Shown: one piece after another, positions 33,816 to 44,459 of the stretch
How positions within the stretch are numbered: position 1 is the stretch's first letter
How the letters are laid out: each line of letters starts with the position of its first letter
Source: Cichorium intybus
Taxonomy: Eukaryota > Streptophyta > Magnoliopsida > Asterales > Asteraceae
Length of the DNA: 64,000 nt
Assembly (NCBI GenBank): GCA_023525715.1
Contig: CM042010.1
Location: 61,307,729-61,371,728 of the forward strand
Reading direction: 5' to 3'
Translations under genes and position numbers: made by a program
The notes under the pieces: generated by a model
The model's database searches: none
Seen by the model: the letters and a program-made list of their open reading frames with translations, nothing else
What the model was told of the DNA's origin: nothing

Positions 33816-35490
33816 ACTTTTACTTTTTGTTTGTACAAACGTGTGTTTACTTTAATTCAAAAAGAAAAGCAAAAAAAATTACAAAACATCAAAAGACAAA
33901 AAGATTTTAGATTTTTATAATTTTCATATCTTTCCTTAAAAAACCAAAATTTCCAAAAACATTCAAATAACCAAAATTTCCAAAAACATTCAAATAACCA
34001 AAATTTCCAAAAACATTCAAATAACCAAAATTACCAAAAACATTCAGAAAAAAAACAAATTTTCAAAAATACAATAATAGACTTGCCATAATAAGCTTTT
34101 ATAGAACCTTGTGATTAATCGTCTCTTGACTTAATTTTTCAGATGCTTATGCTCGATGAAGATTTTAAGTCATATTGATTCTCAATTGGAGTGAAGGTTC
34201 AAATCTCCTACTTTTCATAATGTATATAACTTTATTTCCTTCGATTTTATTTCATTATTGACGATTTTAAACAATCAAGGGACATAAGGTTAGGAGGTTC
34301 AGATGAAAACAAAAACCCATGTGAGAATTTGTGCCTCGTCAATCTAAATCATTGTGGAATTCGTTTCTTGTGAGCCTAGGTGTGTCACTATTGCTTTTAA
34401 GGTATATCCGATTATACCTTGTCACGGTCTTATTTTTTGCTTAGATATCAAAATGACCAGGGACGATACTTTCATTTCTTACATACTAGACAAATTGTCT
34501 TTTATGCCACCTATCCCTACCTAGATAATAGCCAACCAAAAATGAAGACAGCCTCAAAATGGAAAGACTCCAAACGACGACATATCCTTACAAGAAAATC
34601 AAAGGCGAAACAAAGATCTATCAACATCCAATCCTCAAAGACGAATTAACAAGAAAGTCAAATCACTCACCGAAGAAATACCCAACGAAACAAAACTTTC
34701 AACCAAATGTTTTTTTTTTCAAAACAAAAAAAAAACAAAAACAAAAAATTATTCTCAATTGTAGCAACTTCTTAATGATAAAACAAAATATCTTTTTACA
34801 ATAAATCGATATTGATCAACAAATAGGCAAAGAAGAAGCTACAACAGCAATGGATTTCCCGGGATACTGTAGCCTTCATCACTGAAGATTCTTAGTTGCA
34901 AATTGCACTATGAAAATTGCTAAACCCCTCTACATGTATTTCCCGACGGAGAGAGAGTGAACGTTAATGGCATGAATGAAGAAACCCGTTGAGTAATGCC
35001 GAAACCAGTCTTATGTGATTGATTATCTAATAATGAAATTAAGTGACTTTACAGGAAAAGCATAGATGAACACCTCCAATATGAGTGTGAGTCATCAGAG
35101 AGAGATATCACTCGTTTTTAGTGATCATTAACTTCTGCTGCCAGAACAACCAAACACCCAAGTGAAATGTGAGCTATATCTATGAGCGTTCATCTGAATT
35201 GACCTGTTAGACCACTTGTCGTCATAAATAATGCTATAAAATCTTAAGAAATTTCTTTAGATACATATATGGCTACCCTTTGATAACCGAACCCGAGACT
35301 TTGATTCGGAAACAAACATTCTTCAAAATCTTTTTCAAAACATAAGATATGTAAAACCAAGTTGCAAACTTTCAAAATGATTACAATGGTTTTATATATA
35401 TCTTATCATTGAAAAAACTTTTATCCCAAATCTTCAATGTTAAAACTGTTAATGTGATTATATTTGTCCTTATTTCATCAATGATCACAT
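33816..35490 (+). other. 3' untranslated region of the SIRE-type element
   Basis: No env-like ORF of note. A 27-bp unit (AACCAAAATTTCCAAAAACATTCAAAT-like) is repeated about four times at 33942-34050. Open frames near 34419-34804 are Lys/Gln/Thr-rich and show no domain. Confidence 0.7.
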
Positions 35491-36916
35491 AGGGGGAAAT
35501 TGTTGAAAAATGTTTTTGTATGTGACCATCATTGAAATAAGACGAACTGTTTTTTATTATCTAACAAATATTATCAGTTCATTTCAGGTTGCGTGGTTTC
35601 GAGATTAAACGAGAAAATAAAAGAAAATGAGTTTTAAAGCCAAAACAAACAAAAATATAAATGAAAATTAAATTAAATCTATTTAAAATGAATTTTTGGA
35701 AATATATTTTCTAAATAATTTATTTTATTAGACTTAATTAATTTTTTAAATTAAAAATGATTTTTCCTAATTTATTTGGATTTTATTCGGATTTTAAAAT
35801 GAATTTAATTTAAAAAAAAAAAGAAACAGCCCACAGCAACAGCAATGGCCCAAGTTTGAGTCCAGCCCAAAAAATGCTCCGGCCCAGCTCTCTTCGTCTG
35901 CGACCCGCCTGCCCCAGATCCGGAAATCCGAACCGCATCCGCACCGGCTCCAGTTATACTCACACCAGGGTCCGCGTGTTGACCCGCCTAGCCGACCCGG
36001 TCCGAACCGCTCCAGGCTCCGCCTCCCTCACAAACCTACGCGATCCAGCCCCGCCCCGAACCCGACCGGCTCCGCCTCACTTTACCTCACATAAAACCCG
36101 CGCTATAACCCGGTTCCCGACCCATTTCCGACCCGACCCAAAGTCCGCGTGTTTCTGATGAAATATTTACAGTTTTGGTCTCTAAACTTCCGAAAACTTA
36201 TCAAAACTCACCCAAAACCCTTACAACTCCATATATAAACCATTTTACACCATTTTTTCATTACAACACATAATTATAAACCAAAACTCTCTCAAAAACC
36301 TCTCCAACTTCCACCATCTTATTTCCAACCTTCCAAACACTCTCCAAAAACACCAAGAACACCAACAAAAACACCAAGAACACCAAGAAAAACACCAAGA
36401 ACACCAAGATCAACACCAAGAACACCAAGATCATCAAACAAGAAAACCAAGATCATCAAGATCATCAAACAAGAACAAATAGAGACACAGTCTATTAGAA
36501 ATCCAGTCCAACCCTAAGCCAGTTCAGTCAATTTATTTGACGAACCTACTTGATAGACCAGTCGTTCCATAGTCCTGTTGTAAACCAGTTCAGTCAATCT
36601 ATTGACGAACCTACTTGATATATATATATATATATTTATATAATTATAGTCATTTACATTTTTTATCGTTTTATGTCTTTTAATTATAGTTATTTATATT
36701 ATTTATCGCTTTAAGTCATTTACTTACTGCAATTTATATTATTTATATATCTTTCACACAATAAACGGTGCAAACCTTTATTTGTGGCGATCAGATTATA
36801 TATTTTTATTCTGCAACTCTTATTATTTATTCCGCATATTATCTTTAATATATATATTTGTCACACAATAAACGGTGCAAACCTTTATTTGTGGTGATCT
36901 AATTTTATTTTCAACA
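35491..36916 (+). repeat. Polypurine tract and 3' LTR of the SIRE-type element
   Basis: AGGGGGAAAT (35491-35500) precedes the 3' LTR (35501-36916). It differs from the 5' LTR at about four bases, a TA-repeat length and one A-run length. Confidence 0.95.
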
Positions 36917-36921
36917 AGTTT

Positions 36922-37570
36922 AAAACCGAATGTAGTCAGCTTTTAGAAAAAGGAATTATAAGAAATAGCACGAGTCCACACTCTGCACCCGCCTTTTATG
37001 TAGAAAATCATAATGAAATAAAACGAGGAAAAAGAAGAATGGTTATTAATTATAAAAAAATGAATGATGCAACTATTGGAGATTCATATAAATTACCAAG
37101 AAAAGAATACATTTTAGAAAAACTAAAAGGAAATACACACTTTAGCACATTTGATGCAAAATCAGGATATTGGCAACTACGACTACACGAAGATACGAAA
37201 CCACTAACGGCTTTTTCATGTCCACCTCAGCGACACTACGAATGGAACGTTCTACCATTTGGTCTAAAACAAGCACCCGCAATATATCAAAGGTTTATGG
37301 ATTCAACCTTAAATGGTTTGGATCAAATATGTCTTGCATATATTGATGATATTATTGTTTTTACCAATGGAAATGAACAATTACACCTTGAAGCAGTTAT
37401 TAAAGTTTTACAAAGAATTAAAGAAAAAGGTTTAGTTTTATCAAAAAAGAAATCTAAACTTTTACAAACTAAAGTTGAATATTTAGGACTAAAAATCGAA
37501 GAAAACGGACAACTTTCTTTAACAGATAATGTTCGAGAAAAATTGTATTTATTTCCCGATAAACTAGAAA
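36922..37570 (+). pseudogene. POL 3' continuation: RT domain, truncated before RNase H
   Basis: It resumes the frame of 25242-25901: KTECSQLLEKGIIRNSTSPH, FDAKSGYWQLRLHEDTKPLT, FGLKQAPAIYQRFMD and the RT active site YIDDIIVF. It stops at KLEN, where the sequence joins an inverted leader tail at AAAATATTGTTATTTG. RNase H is missing. Confidence 0.9.
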
Positions 37571-37906
37571 ATATTGTTATTTGTCATATTAGATTGTAGT
37601 TTAGCTCGTTACTTATCATGAATTAAATTCTTACTTAGCTCTGATATAGTAAAATCGTTACTTACCATAAAATCGTTACTTAGCTTTGATATAGTAAAAT
37701 CGTTACTTAGCTTATTTACTTAGCTTATTAATTAAATCGTTGTTAATCATTTTTTTATTTCTAATCTACTAGAATTGTTGTGTAGCTCTGATCTTAATTA
37801 AATTGTTGTTAATTGTTGCTTAAATCGTTACTTAGCTCTGATACCAAATGGGGAAACATAAATGGGCATATGGATAATAACAGAAATATAGCAAAATAAA
37901 TGCGGA
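37571..37906 (-). other. Inverted leader tail with primer-binding site
   Basis: Reverse complement of the leader tail. The primer-binding site lies at 37835-37846 (minus strand), with half-site repeats beside it. It joins TAV sequence at about 37906. Confidence 0.85.
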
Positions 37907-38281
37907 ACTAAGCCAACTAAAGACGAACTTCCACATGAAACACCAACACAAGATCATCTAGTTTTTTCATTAGCAGGAGTTTATTTAGCCTCTTCAAGAA
38001 TAGGCAACGGAAAAGATCAAAAATCACAAGTCAGGATAAACTATTGCAGTAAAACATTTCTGTTATATACAACAAATGACACAGAAATATCAACTGAAGG
38101 AATGCAAGCTGTAGAACGATTTGAAGAACCATTTGAAACATTCTCGCATCATCTTGCCGTTCTACCTGCAGAAATTAAAAAACAATTATGCAAGCATATT
38201 ATGCATTTTCCACGTCACCAATGCAATTATTGTCAAGAAAACAAGGACGAGACACCATTCATGGAGATAATGGAAGAATAG
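37907..38281 (+). pseudogene. TAV C-terminal fragment
   Basis: It matches the last 124 codons or so of the intact TAV (KPTKDELPHETPTQDHL ... TPFMEIMEE) with an intact stop. No start and no viroplasmin domain. Confidence 0.9.
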
Positions 38282-38600
38282 TACACAACAGTATACCGCA
38301 CTCAACAAAAGCAATCAACGACGCTTAATTCACGGTGGTGAGGATTTGGATTTATTCACAAAGAATATTTGTGAACCCCACCCTCATCATATCTACCATT
38401 ATGTAGACTTTTATATTTTGTCGTTTGTTTTCCATTATGTAAATTAGGTGCTAGTCACCATCATGTAGTTTGTCTTTATTGTTATGGTGCTAGACACAAT
38501 AATGTAGTGCTAGACACCACTAGTTAGTGTATTATTAGTGTAGGATACTATTAGACTCTAGAAGAGTCCCTCATGTACTATAAATAAGGCATTTGCCTAG
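38282..38600 (+). promoter_or_regulatory. Viral intergenic promoter, type II
   Basis: TATAAATA at 38579-38586. It differs from type I over most of the upstream part: GAACCCCACCCTCATC, CTAGACACCACTAGTTAGTG, and a 6-bp stem GACTCT-AGA-AGAGTC just before the TATA region. The core from CTCATGTACTATAAATAAGG onward is shared. Confidence 0.85.
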
Positions 38601-38618
38601 TGTAATAAATCAGAGCTT

Positions 38619-38931
38619 ACAGCTACTAATTCCAAGCATTACATTTGCATACATGGGAATCAGTAATGGAACTAAGCCAACTAAAGACGAACTTCCACAT
38701 GAAACACCAACACAAGATCATCTAATTTTTTCATTAGCAGGAGTTTATTTAGCCTCTTCAAGAATAGGCAACGGAAAAGAACAAAGATCACAAGTTAGAA
38801 TAAACTATTGCAGTAAAACATTTCTGTTATATACAACAAATGACGTAGAAATATCAACTGAAGGAATGCAAGCCGTAGAACGATTTGAAGAACCATTTGA
38901 AACATTCTCGCATCATCTTGCCGTTCTACGA
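38619..38931 (+). pseudogene. TAV fragment (middle to C-terminal)
   Basis: It begins at LLIPSITFAYMGISNG, joined to the RNA 5' end at GAGCTTAC, and ends at HHLAVL, where CTAC is shared with the small ORF region of the next leader. Confidence 0.85.
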
Positions 38932-39296
38932 TAATCAGCTTAAGTATCTACATGCAAGAATTTCAGAAACCACATGTTAAACCATTACGCATTTATTTTG
39001 CTATATTTATGTTATTATCCATATGTCCATTTATGTTTCCCCATTTGGTATCAGAGCTAAGTAACGATTTTACTATATCAAAGCTAAGTAACGATTTTAT
39101 GGAAAGAAACGATTTTACTATATCAGAGCTAAGTAACAATTTAATTCATGATAAATAACGAGCTAAACTACAATCTAATATGACAAATAACAATATTTAA
39201 GTAGAAAAATAAGTCAAGATTGAAAGCTAAGTTATGATTTTAATAAATACTATAATTAGTATATATAAGCAACGATTTAATTAAAAAACAACTCTT
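38932..39296 (+). other. Leader 3' part with primer-binding site
   Basis: It carries the end of the small ORF, the primer-binding site TGGTATCAGAGC at 39046-39057, half-site repeats and the tail up to the MP start. Promoter and 5' leader are missing. Confidence 0.85.
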
Positions 39297-40247
39297 ATGA
39301 TGTCTACATCTAACGAGAATAATGAATCAATAATTATTAATAACGAAGAAAATGAATCAGGATATATATTTGATGTTCTAGTTAATAAAAATAATATAAA
39401 TAAAGATGCTATTAGAAAATCCAATTTTACATTATCAGAAAAACATAATTTTAAATACGATACACTTAAAAATCTATTTTCAAGAAAAAATATTATTTAT
39501 TATGGTAAAATAGTAGGTGAACAACCGATACCTATAGAATCAACTCAAGGAAATATAATTATACCTATTATTAATAAACAACAAATCAAAAATAAAATAC
39601 AACATATCAAAGAAATAGATCGATCAAAGATAGCATATATTCATATATCTACAATTCAAGTAATTTTGAAAAGTACTTTTAGTGATTTAGATACACCAAT
39701 AGAATTAGAAATTAGAGATGATCGTATAATTAATAGTCAAGAAAGTATTATTGCAAAAGGAAAAGGAAATTTAATTGAAGGAAAAATAAAATTTAATATA
39801 AATATACAATTAGGACTTAGTTTAAAAGATAGAAATCTAAGTAATAGTATTACAGTAAGATATAAATTATTAAGACAAAATTTTATGTTAAAAGGAAATC
39901 ATCCTTTTACTTTAACATATCAAATAAACTATGCATTAACAAATTCTCATCATAGTATTACATTTAAAACAGAAGATAGAATTCATATTGATAAACTATT
40001 TGAACCTTTATTATCTCTTGAATCACCAAAAAGAATAGATAATAAACCAGTTTATGAAACAGATTTTCGACAACAAATAATTACACCTTTAGTTAAAAGA
40101 GACCCAATAATAGAGCCTCCAATTTCAACAATTATAGGAAGATCCCCTATTTCAGAAATACAACCTTCAACATCTACGGAAAATAGAAAAAATGAAAATA
40201 TTGAAGAAATAAAAGAAATGATTAGATCATTAAGTTTACGAATATGA
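39297..40247 (+). CDS. Movement protein, intact 316 aa
   Basis: A 30K-superfamily cell-to-cell movement protein. The core shows IAYIHISTIQVILKSTFSDL, IELEIRDDRII (conserved D), GKGNLIEGKIKFNINIQLGL and YKLLRQNFMLKGNHPFTLTY, close in layout to caulimovirus ORF I (about 320 aa). It would enlarge plasmodesmata for virion passage. The C-terminus (IEEIKEMIRSLSLRI) is a short helix that may bind the virion or ORF2 protein. The first two codons are both ATG. ORF2 starts at the overlapping ATGA. Confidence 0.9.
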   Translation: MMSTSNENNESIIINNEENESGYIFDVLVNKNNINKDAIRKSNFTLSEKHNFKYDTLKNLFSRKNIIYYGKIVGEQPIPIESTQGNIIIPIINKQQIKNKIQHIKEIDRSKIAYIHISTIQVILKSTFSDLDTPIELEIRDDRIINSQESIIAKGKGNLIEGKIKFNINIQLGLSLKDRNLSNSITVRYKLLRQNFMLKGNHPFTLTYQINYALTNSHHSITFKTEDRIHIDKLFEPLLSLESPKRIDNKPVYETDFRQQIITPLVKRDPIIEPPISTIIGRSPISEIQPSTSTENRKNENIEEIKEMIRSLSLRI

Positions 40248-40381
40248 CAGAATCATCTAGTAGTAAAATAAATGATATAGATTTACAAATGAAAGATGAA
40301 ATGACAGTAAATGAAAAAATGCATATAATAAATAAAAATACTAAACAACCACTTTCTATCAAACCACCCTTAACATGGTAA
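40244..40381 (+). pseudogene. ORF2 with internal deletion (45 aa)
   Basis: It keeps the first 31 and last 14 residues. Most of the coiled coil is lost by a join at AATAAAAA, and the frame is preserved. Confidence 0.8.
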
Positions 40382-40542
40382 TCAAAAATATGTTACAAAA
40401 ATTCAAAACATGGTTTAAAAAGTGTAAAAGAAATAATGAAAATACTAATAAAAAAGATAGTTATAAAAATGACATATTAACGAAAGAAGATTATATAAAT
40501 AATGATATATTAGATCAATTATTTAGTAATTGTCATGACTAA
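40375..40542 (+). pseudogene. Truncated ORF3, form-B join
   Basis: 55 codons ending at the POL start through ATGACTA, the same breakpoint as at 25249. Confidence 0.8.
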
Positions 40543-41614
40543 TAATAAATATAGAAAATATAGCAATCAAAAAAGTAAAGAAAAACCTAAAGTTAACCCT
40601 AATAGTACATTTATAACAACCACAATAGATAATCGAAAAGTAATCGCATATATTGATACAGGTGCAACACTATGTTTTTGAAAAAAGAATATTTTTGCAA
40701 AATGGGAAAAACTTAAAATACCAATTAAAATTACTATTGCTGATAAATCTGTACATAACATTTGGTATGTAGGAAGAAATATTAGTGTTATTATAGAAAA
40801 AACTCCTTTTATCACACCAACCATATATCAACATGATTCAGGAATAGATCTTGTTATTGGAAATAATTTTTTAAAATTATATAATCCTTTTGTTCAAACA
40901 ACCGAATACATAAGCATCAAACACCCATCTAAAGGAATTATAAAAACCTCTATAATTAAACAATATGATCTTATTAAAATAACGAAACAAGAAGTTGGTT
41001 TTCAACTACGAGTATTATTAACATTAACAAAAGATATTGCTGAAAAACAACTAGAAGAAGTATGTAGTGAAAATCCATTAGATCAATTAAAAAACACAAA
41101 TAATCAAGAAATTAAAATACTACTAAAAGATCCTAAAGCAGAAATTAATGTACCTAATAAAATACCATATAGTATAAAAGATGTAAATGAATTTAAAACC
41201 GAATGTAGTCAGCTTTTAGAAAAAGGAATTATAAGAAATAGCACGTGTCCACACTCTGCACCCGCCTTTTATGTAGAAAATCATAATGAAATAAAACGAG
41301 GAAAAAGAAGAATGGTTATTAATTATAAAAAAATGAATGATGCAACTATTGGAGATTCATATAAATTACCAAGAAAAGAATACATTTTAGAAAAACTAAA
41401 AGGAAATACACACTTTAGCACATTTGATGCAAAATCAGGATATTGGCAACTACGACTACACGAAGATACGAAACCACTAACGGCTTTTTCATGTCCACCT
41501 CAGCGACACTACGAATGGAACGTTCTACCATTTGGTCTAAAACAAGCACCCGCAATATATCAAAGGTTTATGGATTCAACCTTAAATGGTTTGGATCAAA
41601 TATGTCTTGCATAG
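40535..41614 (+). pseudogene. POL, protease and RT N-terminal part, nonsense in the protease
   Basis: Codon 49 is TGA (40679-40681) where other copies have GGA, right after DTGATLCF. The frame is then open through the RT to GLDQICLA, where it joins the start of a leader (TGCATAGTGTAATAAA). The YIDD motif is just lost. Confidence 0.9.
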
Positions 41615-41633
41615 TGTAATAAAGGAGAGCTTA
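41615..41633 (+). other. Stub of the RNA 5' end between two joins
   Basis: GTGTAATAAAGGAGAGCTTA, then a switch into inverted TAV flank. It is another join at the predicted transcription start. Confidence 0.6.
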
Positions 41634-41730
41634 TTTATCCTCACCACCGCGAAAAATGCGTCGTGCATAATGATTGAATGCTTTTGATGAGTGCTGTGCA
41701 CTGTTGATGAGTGTTGTGTACTGTTGTGTA

Positions 41731-42208
41731 TTACTCTTCCATTATCTCCATGAATGGTGTCTCGTCCTTGTTTTCTTGACAATAATTGCATTGGTGACGT
41801 GGAAAATGCATAATATGTTTGCATAATTGTTTTTTAATTTCTGCAGGTAGAACGGCAAGATGATGCGAGAATGTTTCAAATGGTTCTTCGAATCGTTCTA
41901 CGGCTTGCATTCCTTCGGTTCATATTTCTGTGTCATTTGTTGTATATAACAGAAATGTTTTACAGCAATAGTTTATCCTGACTTGTGATCTATGTTCTTT
42001 TCCGTTGCCTATTCTTGAAGAGGCTAAATAAACTCCTGCTAATGAAAAAATTAGATGATCTTGTGTTGGTGTTTCATGTGGAAGTTCGTCTTTAGTTGGC
42101 TTAGTTCCATTACTGATTCCCATGTATGCAAATGTAATGCTTGGAACTAGTAGCTGTGAGTCTTCGTCAAAAAATGGATAGCTGGAATATAATTTAATGA
42201 ACAACACC
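41731..42208 (-). pseudogene. Inverted TAV C-terminal fragment
   Basis: From LFIKLYSSYPFFDED to the TAV stop. One internal TCA-to-TGA change creates a stop near 41920. It joins plus-strand promoter sequence at 42208. Confidence 0.85.
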
Positions 42209-42306
42209 ATCCTATAGTTTGTCTTTATTTGTAAGTGCTAGACACAATAATGTAGTGTCAATAATAGCACGTATGCAGTAGCAGCCCTCATGTACTATAA
42301 ATAAGG
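42209..42306 (+). promoter_or_regulatory. Viral promoter, type I, 5'-truncated
   Basis: It starts in ACCATCCTATAG. TATAAATA at 42296-42303 is intact. Confidence 0.8.
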
Positions 42307-42521
42307 CGTTTGCCTAGTGTAATAAATCAGAGCTTATTTGTGTTAAGTTTTGAGTGCTCTCAAAATTCCTCTGTTGAAGCCTTATGCTTCTGAATAGCAG
42401 AGTTCTCTGTTGAAGCCTCGCGCTTCTGAATAGCAGAGCCTATCGAAGTATCCACGAAGCAGTTAATCAACGCATCGTCCAGACATCAGTCAGGTACATC
42501 CCTTACACATCTTCATACATC

Positions 42522-42704
42522 ATGACCGATTCGAAAATACAAATACAAAACAATCGATATTATTTTGCATTAAAGATTCATAAACAAAGATTTAAAAATA
42601 GAATTGAACGTAATATCCATCTCCCTGTAACACAGTTAGAGGTTGATATCTACGATAATCAGCTTAAGTATCTACATGCAAGAATTTCAGAAACCACATG
42701 TTAA
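42522..42704 (+). CDS. Leader small ORF, copy 5
   Basis: Same 60-residue protein, in a two-hairpin leader (42307-42760). The leader ends before the primer-binding site at a join to POL. Confidence 0.5.
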   Translation: MTDSKIQIQNNRYYFALKIHKQRFKNRIERNIHLPVTQLEVDIYDNQLKYLHARISETTC

Positions 42705-42761
42705 ACCATTCCACATTTATTTTGCTATATTTCTGTTATTATCCATATGTCCATTTATGTT

Positions 42762-43804
42762 AAATATTAGTGTTATTATAGAAAAAACTCCTTTTATCAC
42801 TCCAACCATATATCAACATGATTCAGGAATAGATCTTGTTATTGGAAATAATTTTTAAAAATTATATAATCCTTTTGTTCAAACAACCGAATACATAAGC
42901 ATCAAACACCCATCTAAAGGAATTATAAAAACCTCTATAATTAAACAATATGATCTTATTAAAATAATGAAACAATAATTTGGTTTTCAACTACGAGTAT
43001 TATTAACATTAACAAAAGATATTGCTGAAAAACAACTAGAAGAAGTATGTAGTGAAAATCCATTAGATCAATTAAAAAACACAAATAATCAAGAAATTAA
43101 AATACTACTAAAAGATCCTAAAGCAGAAATTAATGTACCTAATAAAATACCATATAGTATAAAAGATGTAAATGAGTTTAAACCCGAATGTAGTCAGCTT
43201 TTAGAAAAAGGAATTATAAGAAATAGCACGAGTCCACACTCTGCACCCGCCTTTTATGTAGAAAATCATAATGAAATAAAACGAGGAAAAAGAAGAATGG
43301 TTATTAATTATAAAAAAAATGAATGATGCAACTATTGGAGATTCATATAAATTACCAAGAAAAGAATACATTTTAGAAAAACTAAAAGGAAATACACACT
43401 TTAGCACATTTGATGCAAAATCAGGATATTGGCAACTACGACTACACGAAGATACGAAACCACTAACGGCTTTTTCATGTCCACCTCAGCGACACTACGA
43501 ATGGAACGTTCTACCATTTGGTCTAAAACAAGCACCCGCAATATATCAAAGGTTTATGGATTCAACCTTAAATGGTTTGGATCAAATATGTCTTGCATAT
43601 ATTGATGATATTATTGTTTTTACCAATGGAAATGAACAATTACACCTTGAAGCAGTTATTAAAGTTTTACAAAGAATTAAAGAAAAAGGTTTAGTTTTAT
43701 CAAAAAAGAAATCTAAACTTTTACAAACTAAAGTTGAATATTTAGGACTAAAAATCGAAGAAAACGGACAACTTTCTTTAACAGATAATGTTCGAGAAAA
43801 ATTA
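42762..43804 (+). pseudogene. POL fragment: protease C-terminal part and RT, multiply broken
   Basis: It starts at NISVIIEKTPF. TTA-to-TAA (about 42856) and GAA-to-TAA (about 42976) changes and an extra A before MNDATIG break the frame. The RT section from 43319 is open and includes YIDDIIVF. It ends at REKL, fused to the TAV tail. Confidence 0.9.
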
Positions 43805-43864
43805 TGCAATTATTGTCAAGAAAACAAGGAAGAGACACCATTCATGGGGATAATGGAAGATTAA
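43805..43864 (+). pseudogene. TAV tail fused in frame to RT
   Basis: CNYCQENKEETPFMGIMED follows RT residues without a stop, so 43319-43864 is a 181-codon RT-TAV chimera. The join is inside AAAAATTATGCA. Confidence 0.85.
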
Positions 43865-44022
43865 TACACAACAGTGCACAGCACTCATCCAAAGCATTCA
43901 ATCATTATGCACGATGTATTTTTCGCGGTGGTGAGGATTTGGATTTGACACAAAGAATATTTGTGGCCCCTCTCCTCATCATATCTTGTAATAATGTAGA
44001 CTTTTAGTTTTTGTCGTTTATT
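43865..44022 (+). other. Type I intergenic fragment without TATA
   Basis: It carries CACAAAGAATATTTGTGGCC, and is cut off at TTTTTGTCGTTT by an inverted MP fragment. Confidence 0.8.
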
Positions 44023-44298
44023 AATAATAGGTATAATTATATTTCCTTGAGTTGATTCTATAGGTATCGGTTCTTCACCTACTATTTTACCATAATAAAT
44101 AATATTTTTTCGTGAAAATAGATTTTTAAGTGTATCGTATTTAAAATTATGTTTTTCTGATAATGTAAAATTTGATTTTCTAATAGCATCTTTATTTATA
44201 TTATTTTTACTAACTAGAGCATCAAATATATATCCTGATTCATTTTCTTCGTTATTAATAATTATTGATTCATTATTCTCGTTAGATGTAGACATCAT
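44023..44298 (-). pseudogene. Inverted MP N-terminal fragment (about 92 codons)
   Basis: It matches MP residues 1-92 (MMSTSNENNESII ... GNIIIPIINK) and then runs into intergenic sequence. Confidence 0.9.
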
Positions 44299-44446
44299 AA
44301 GAGTTGTTTTTTAATTAAATCGTTGCTTATATTTACTAATTATAGTATTTATTAAAATCATAACTTAGCTTTCAATCTTGACTTATCTTTCTAATTAAAT
44401 ATTGTTATTTGTCATATTAGATTGTAGTTTAGCTCGTTACTTATCA
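44299..44446 (-). other. Inverted leader tail fragment
   Basis: The tail directly upstream of the inverted MP. It ends at TTACTTATCA, joined to form-B sequence TTTAGTAATTGTC. Confidence 0.85.
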
Positions 44447-44459
44447 TTTAGTAATTGTC

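Larger units (their letters stand above)
25902..36916 (+). mobile_element. Complete SIRE-type Ty1/copia retrotransposon, 11,015 bp
   Basis: Two LTRs (1,409 and 1,416 bp) bound it, with target duplication AGTTT at 25897-25901 and 36917-36921. PBS, gag, pol and polypurine tract are in order. About four substitutions and two small indels separate the LTRs, so the insertion is young. Large size, long gag with zinc knuckle and coiled coil, and a long 3' untranslated region fit the SIRE/Maximus lineage. Two in-frame stops interrupt the coding frame. Confidence 0.95.
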
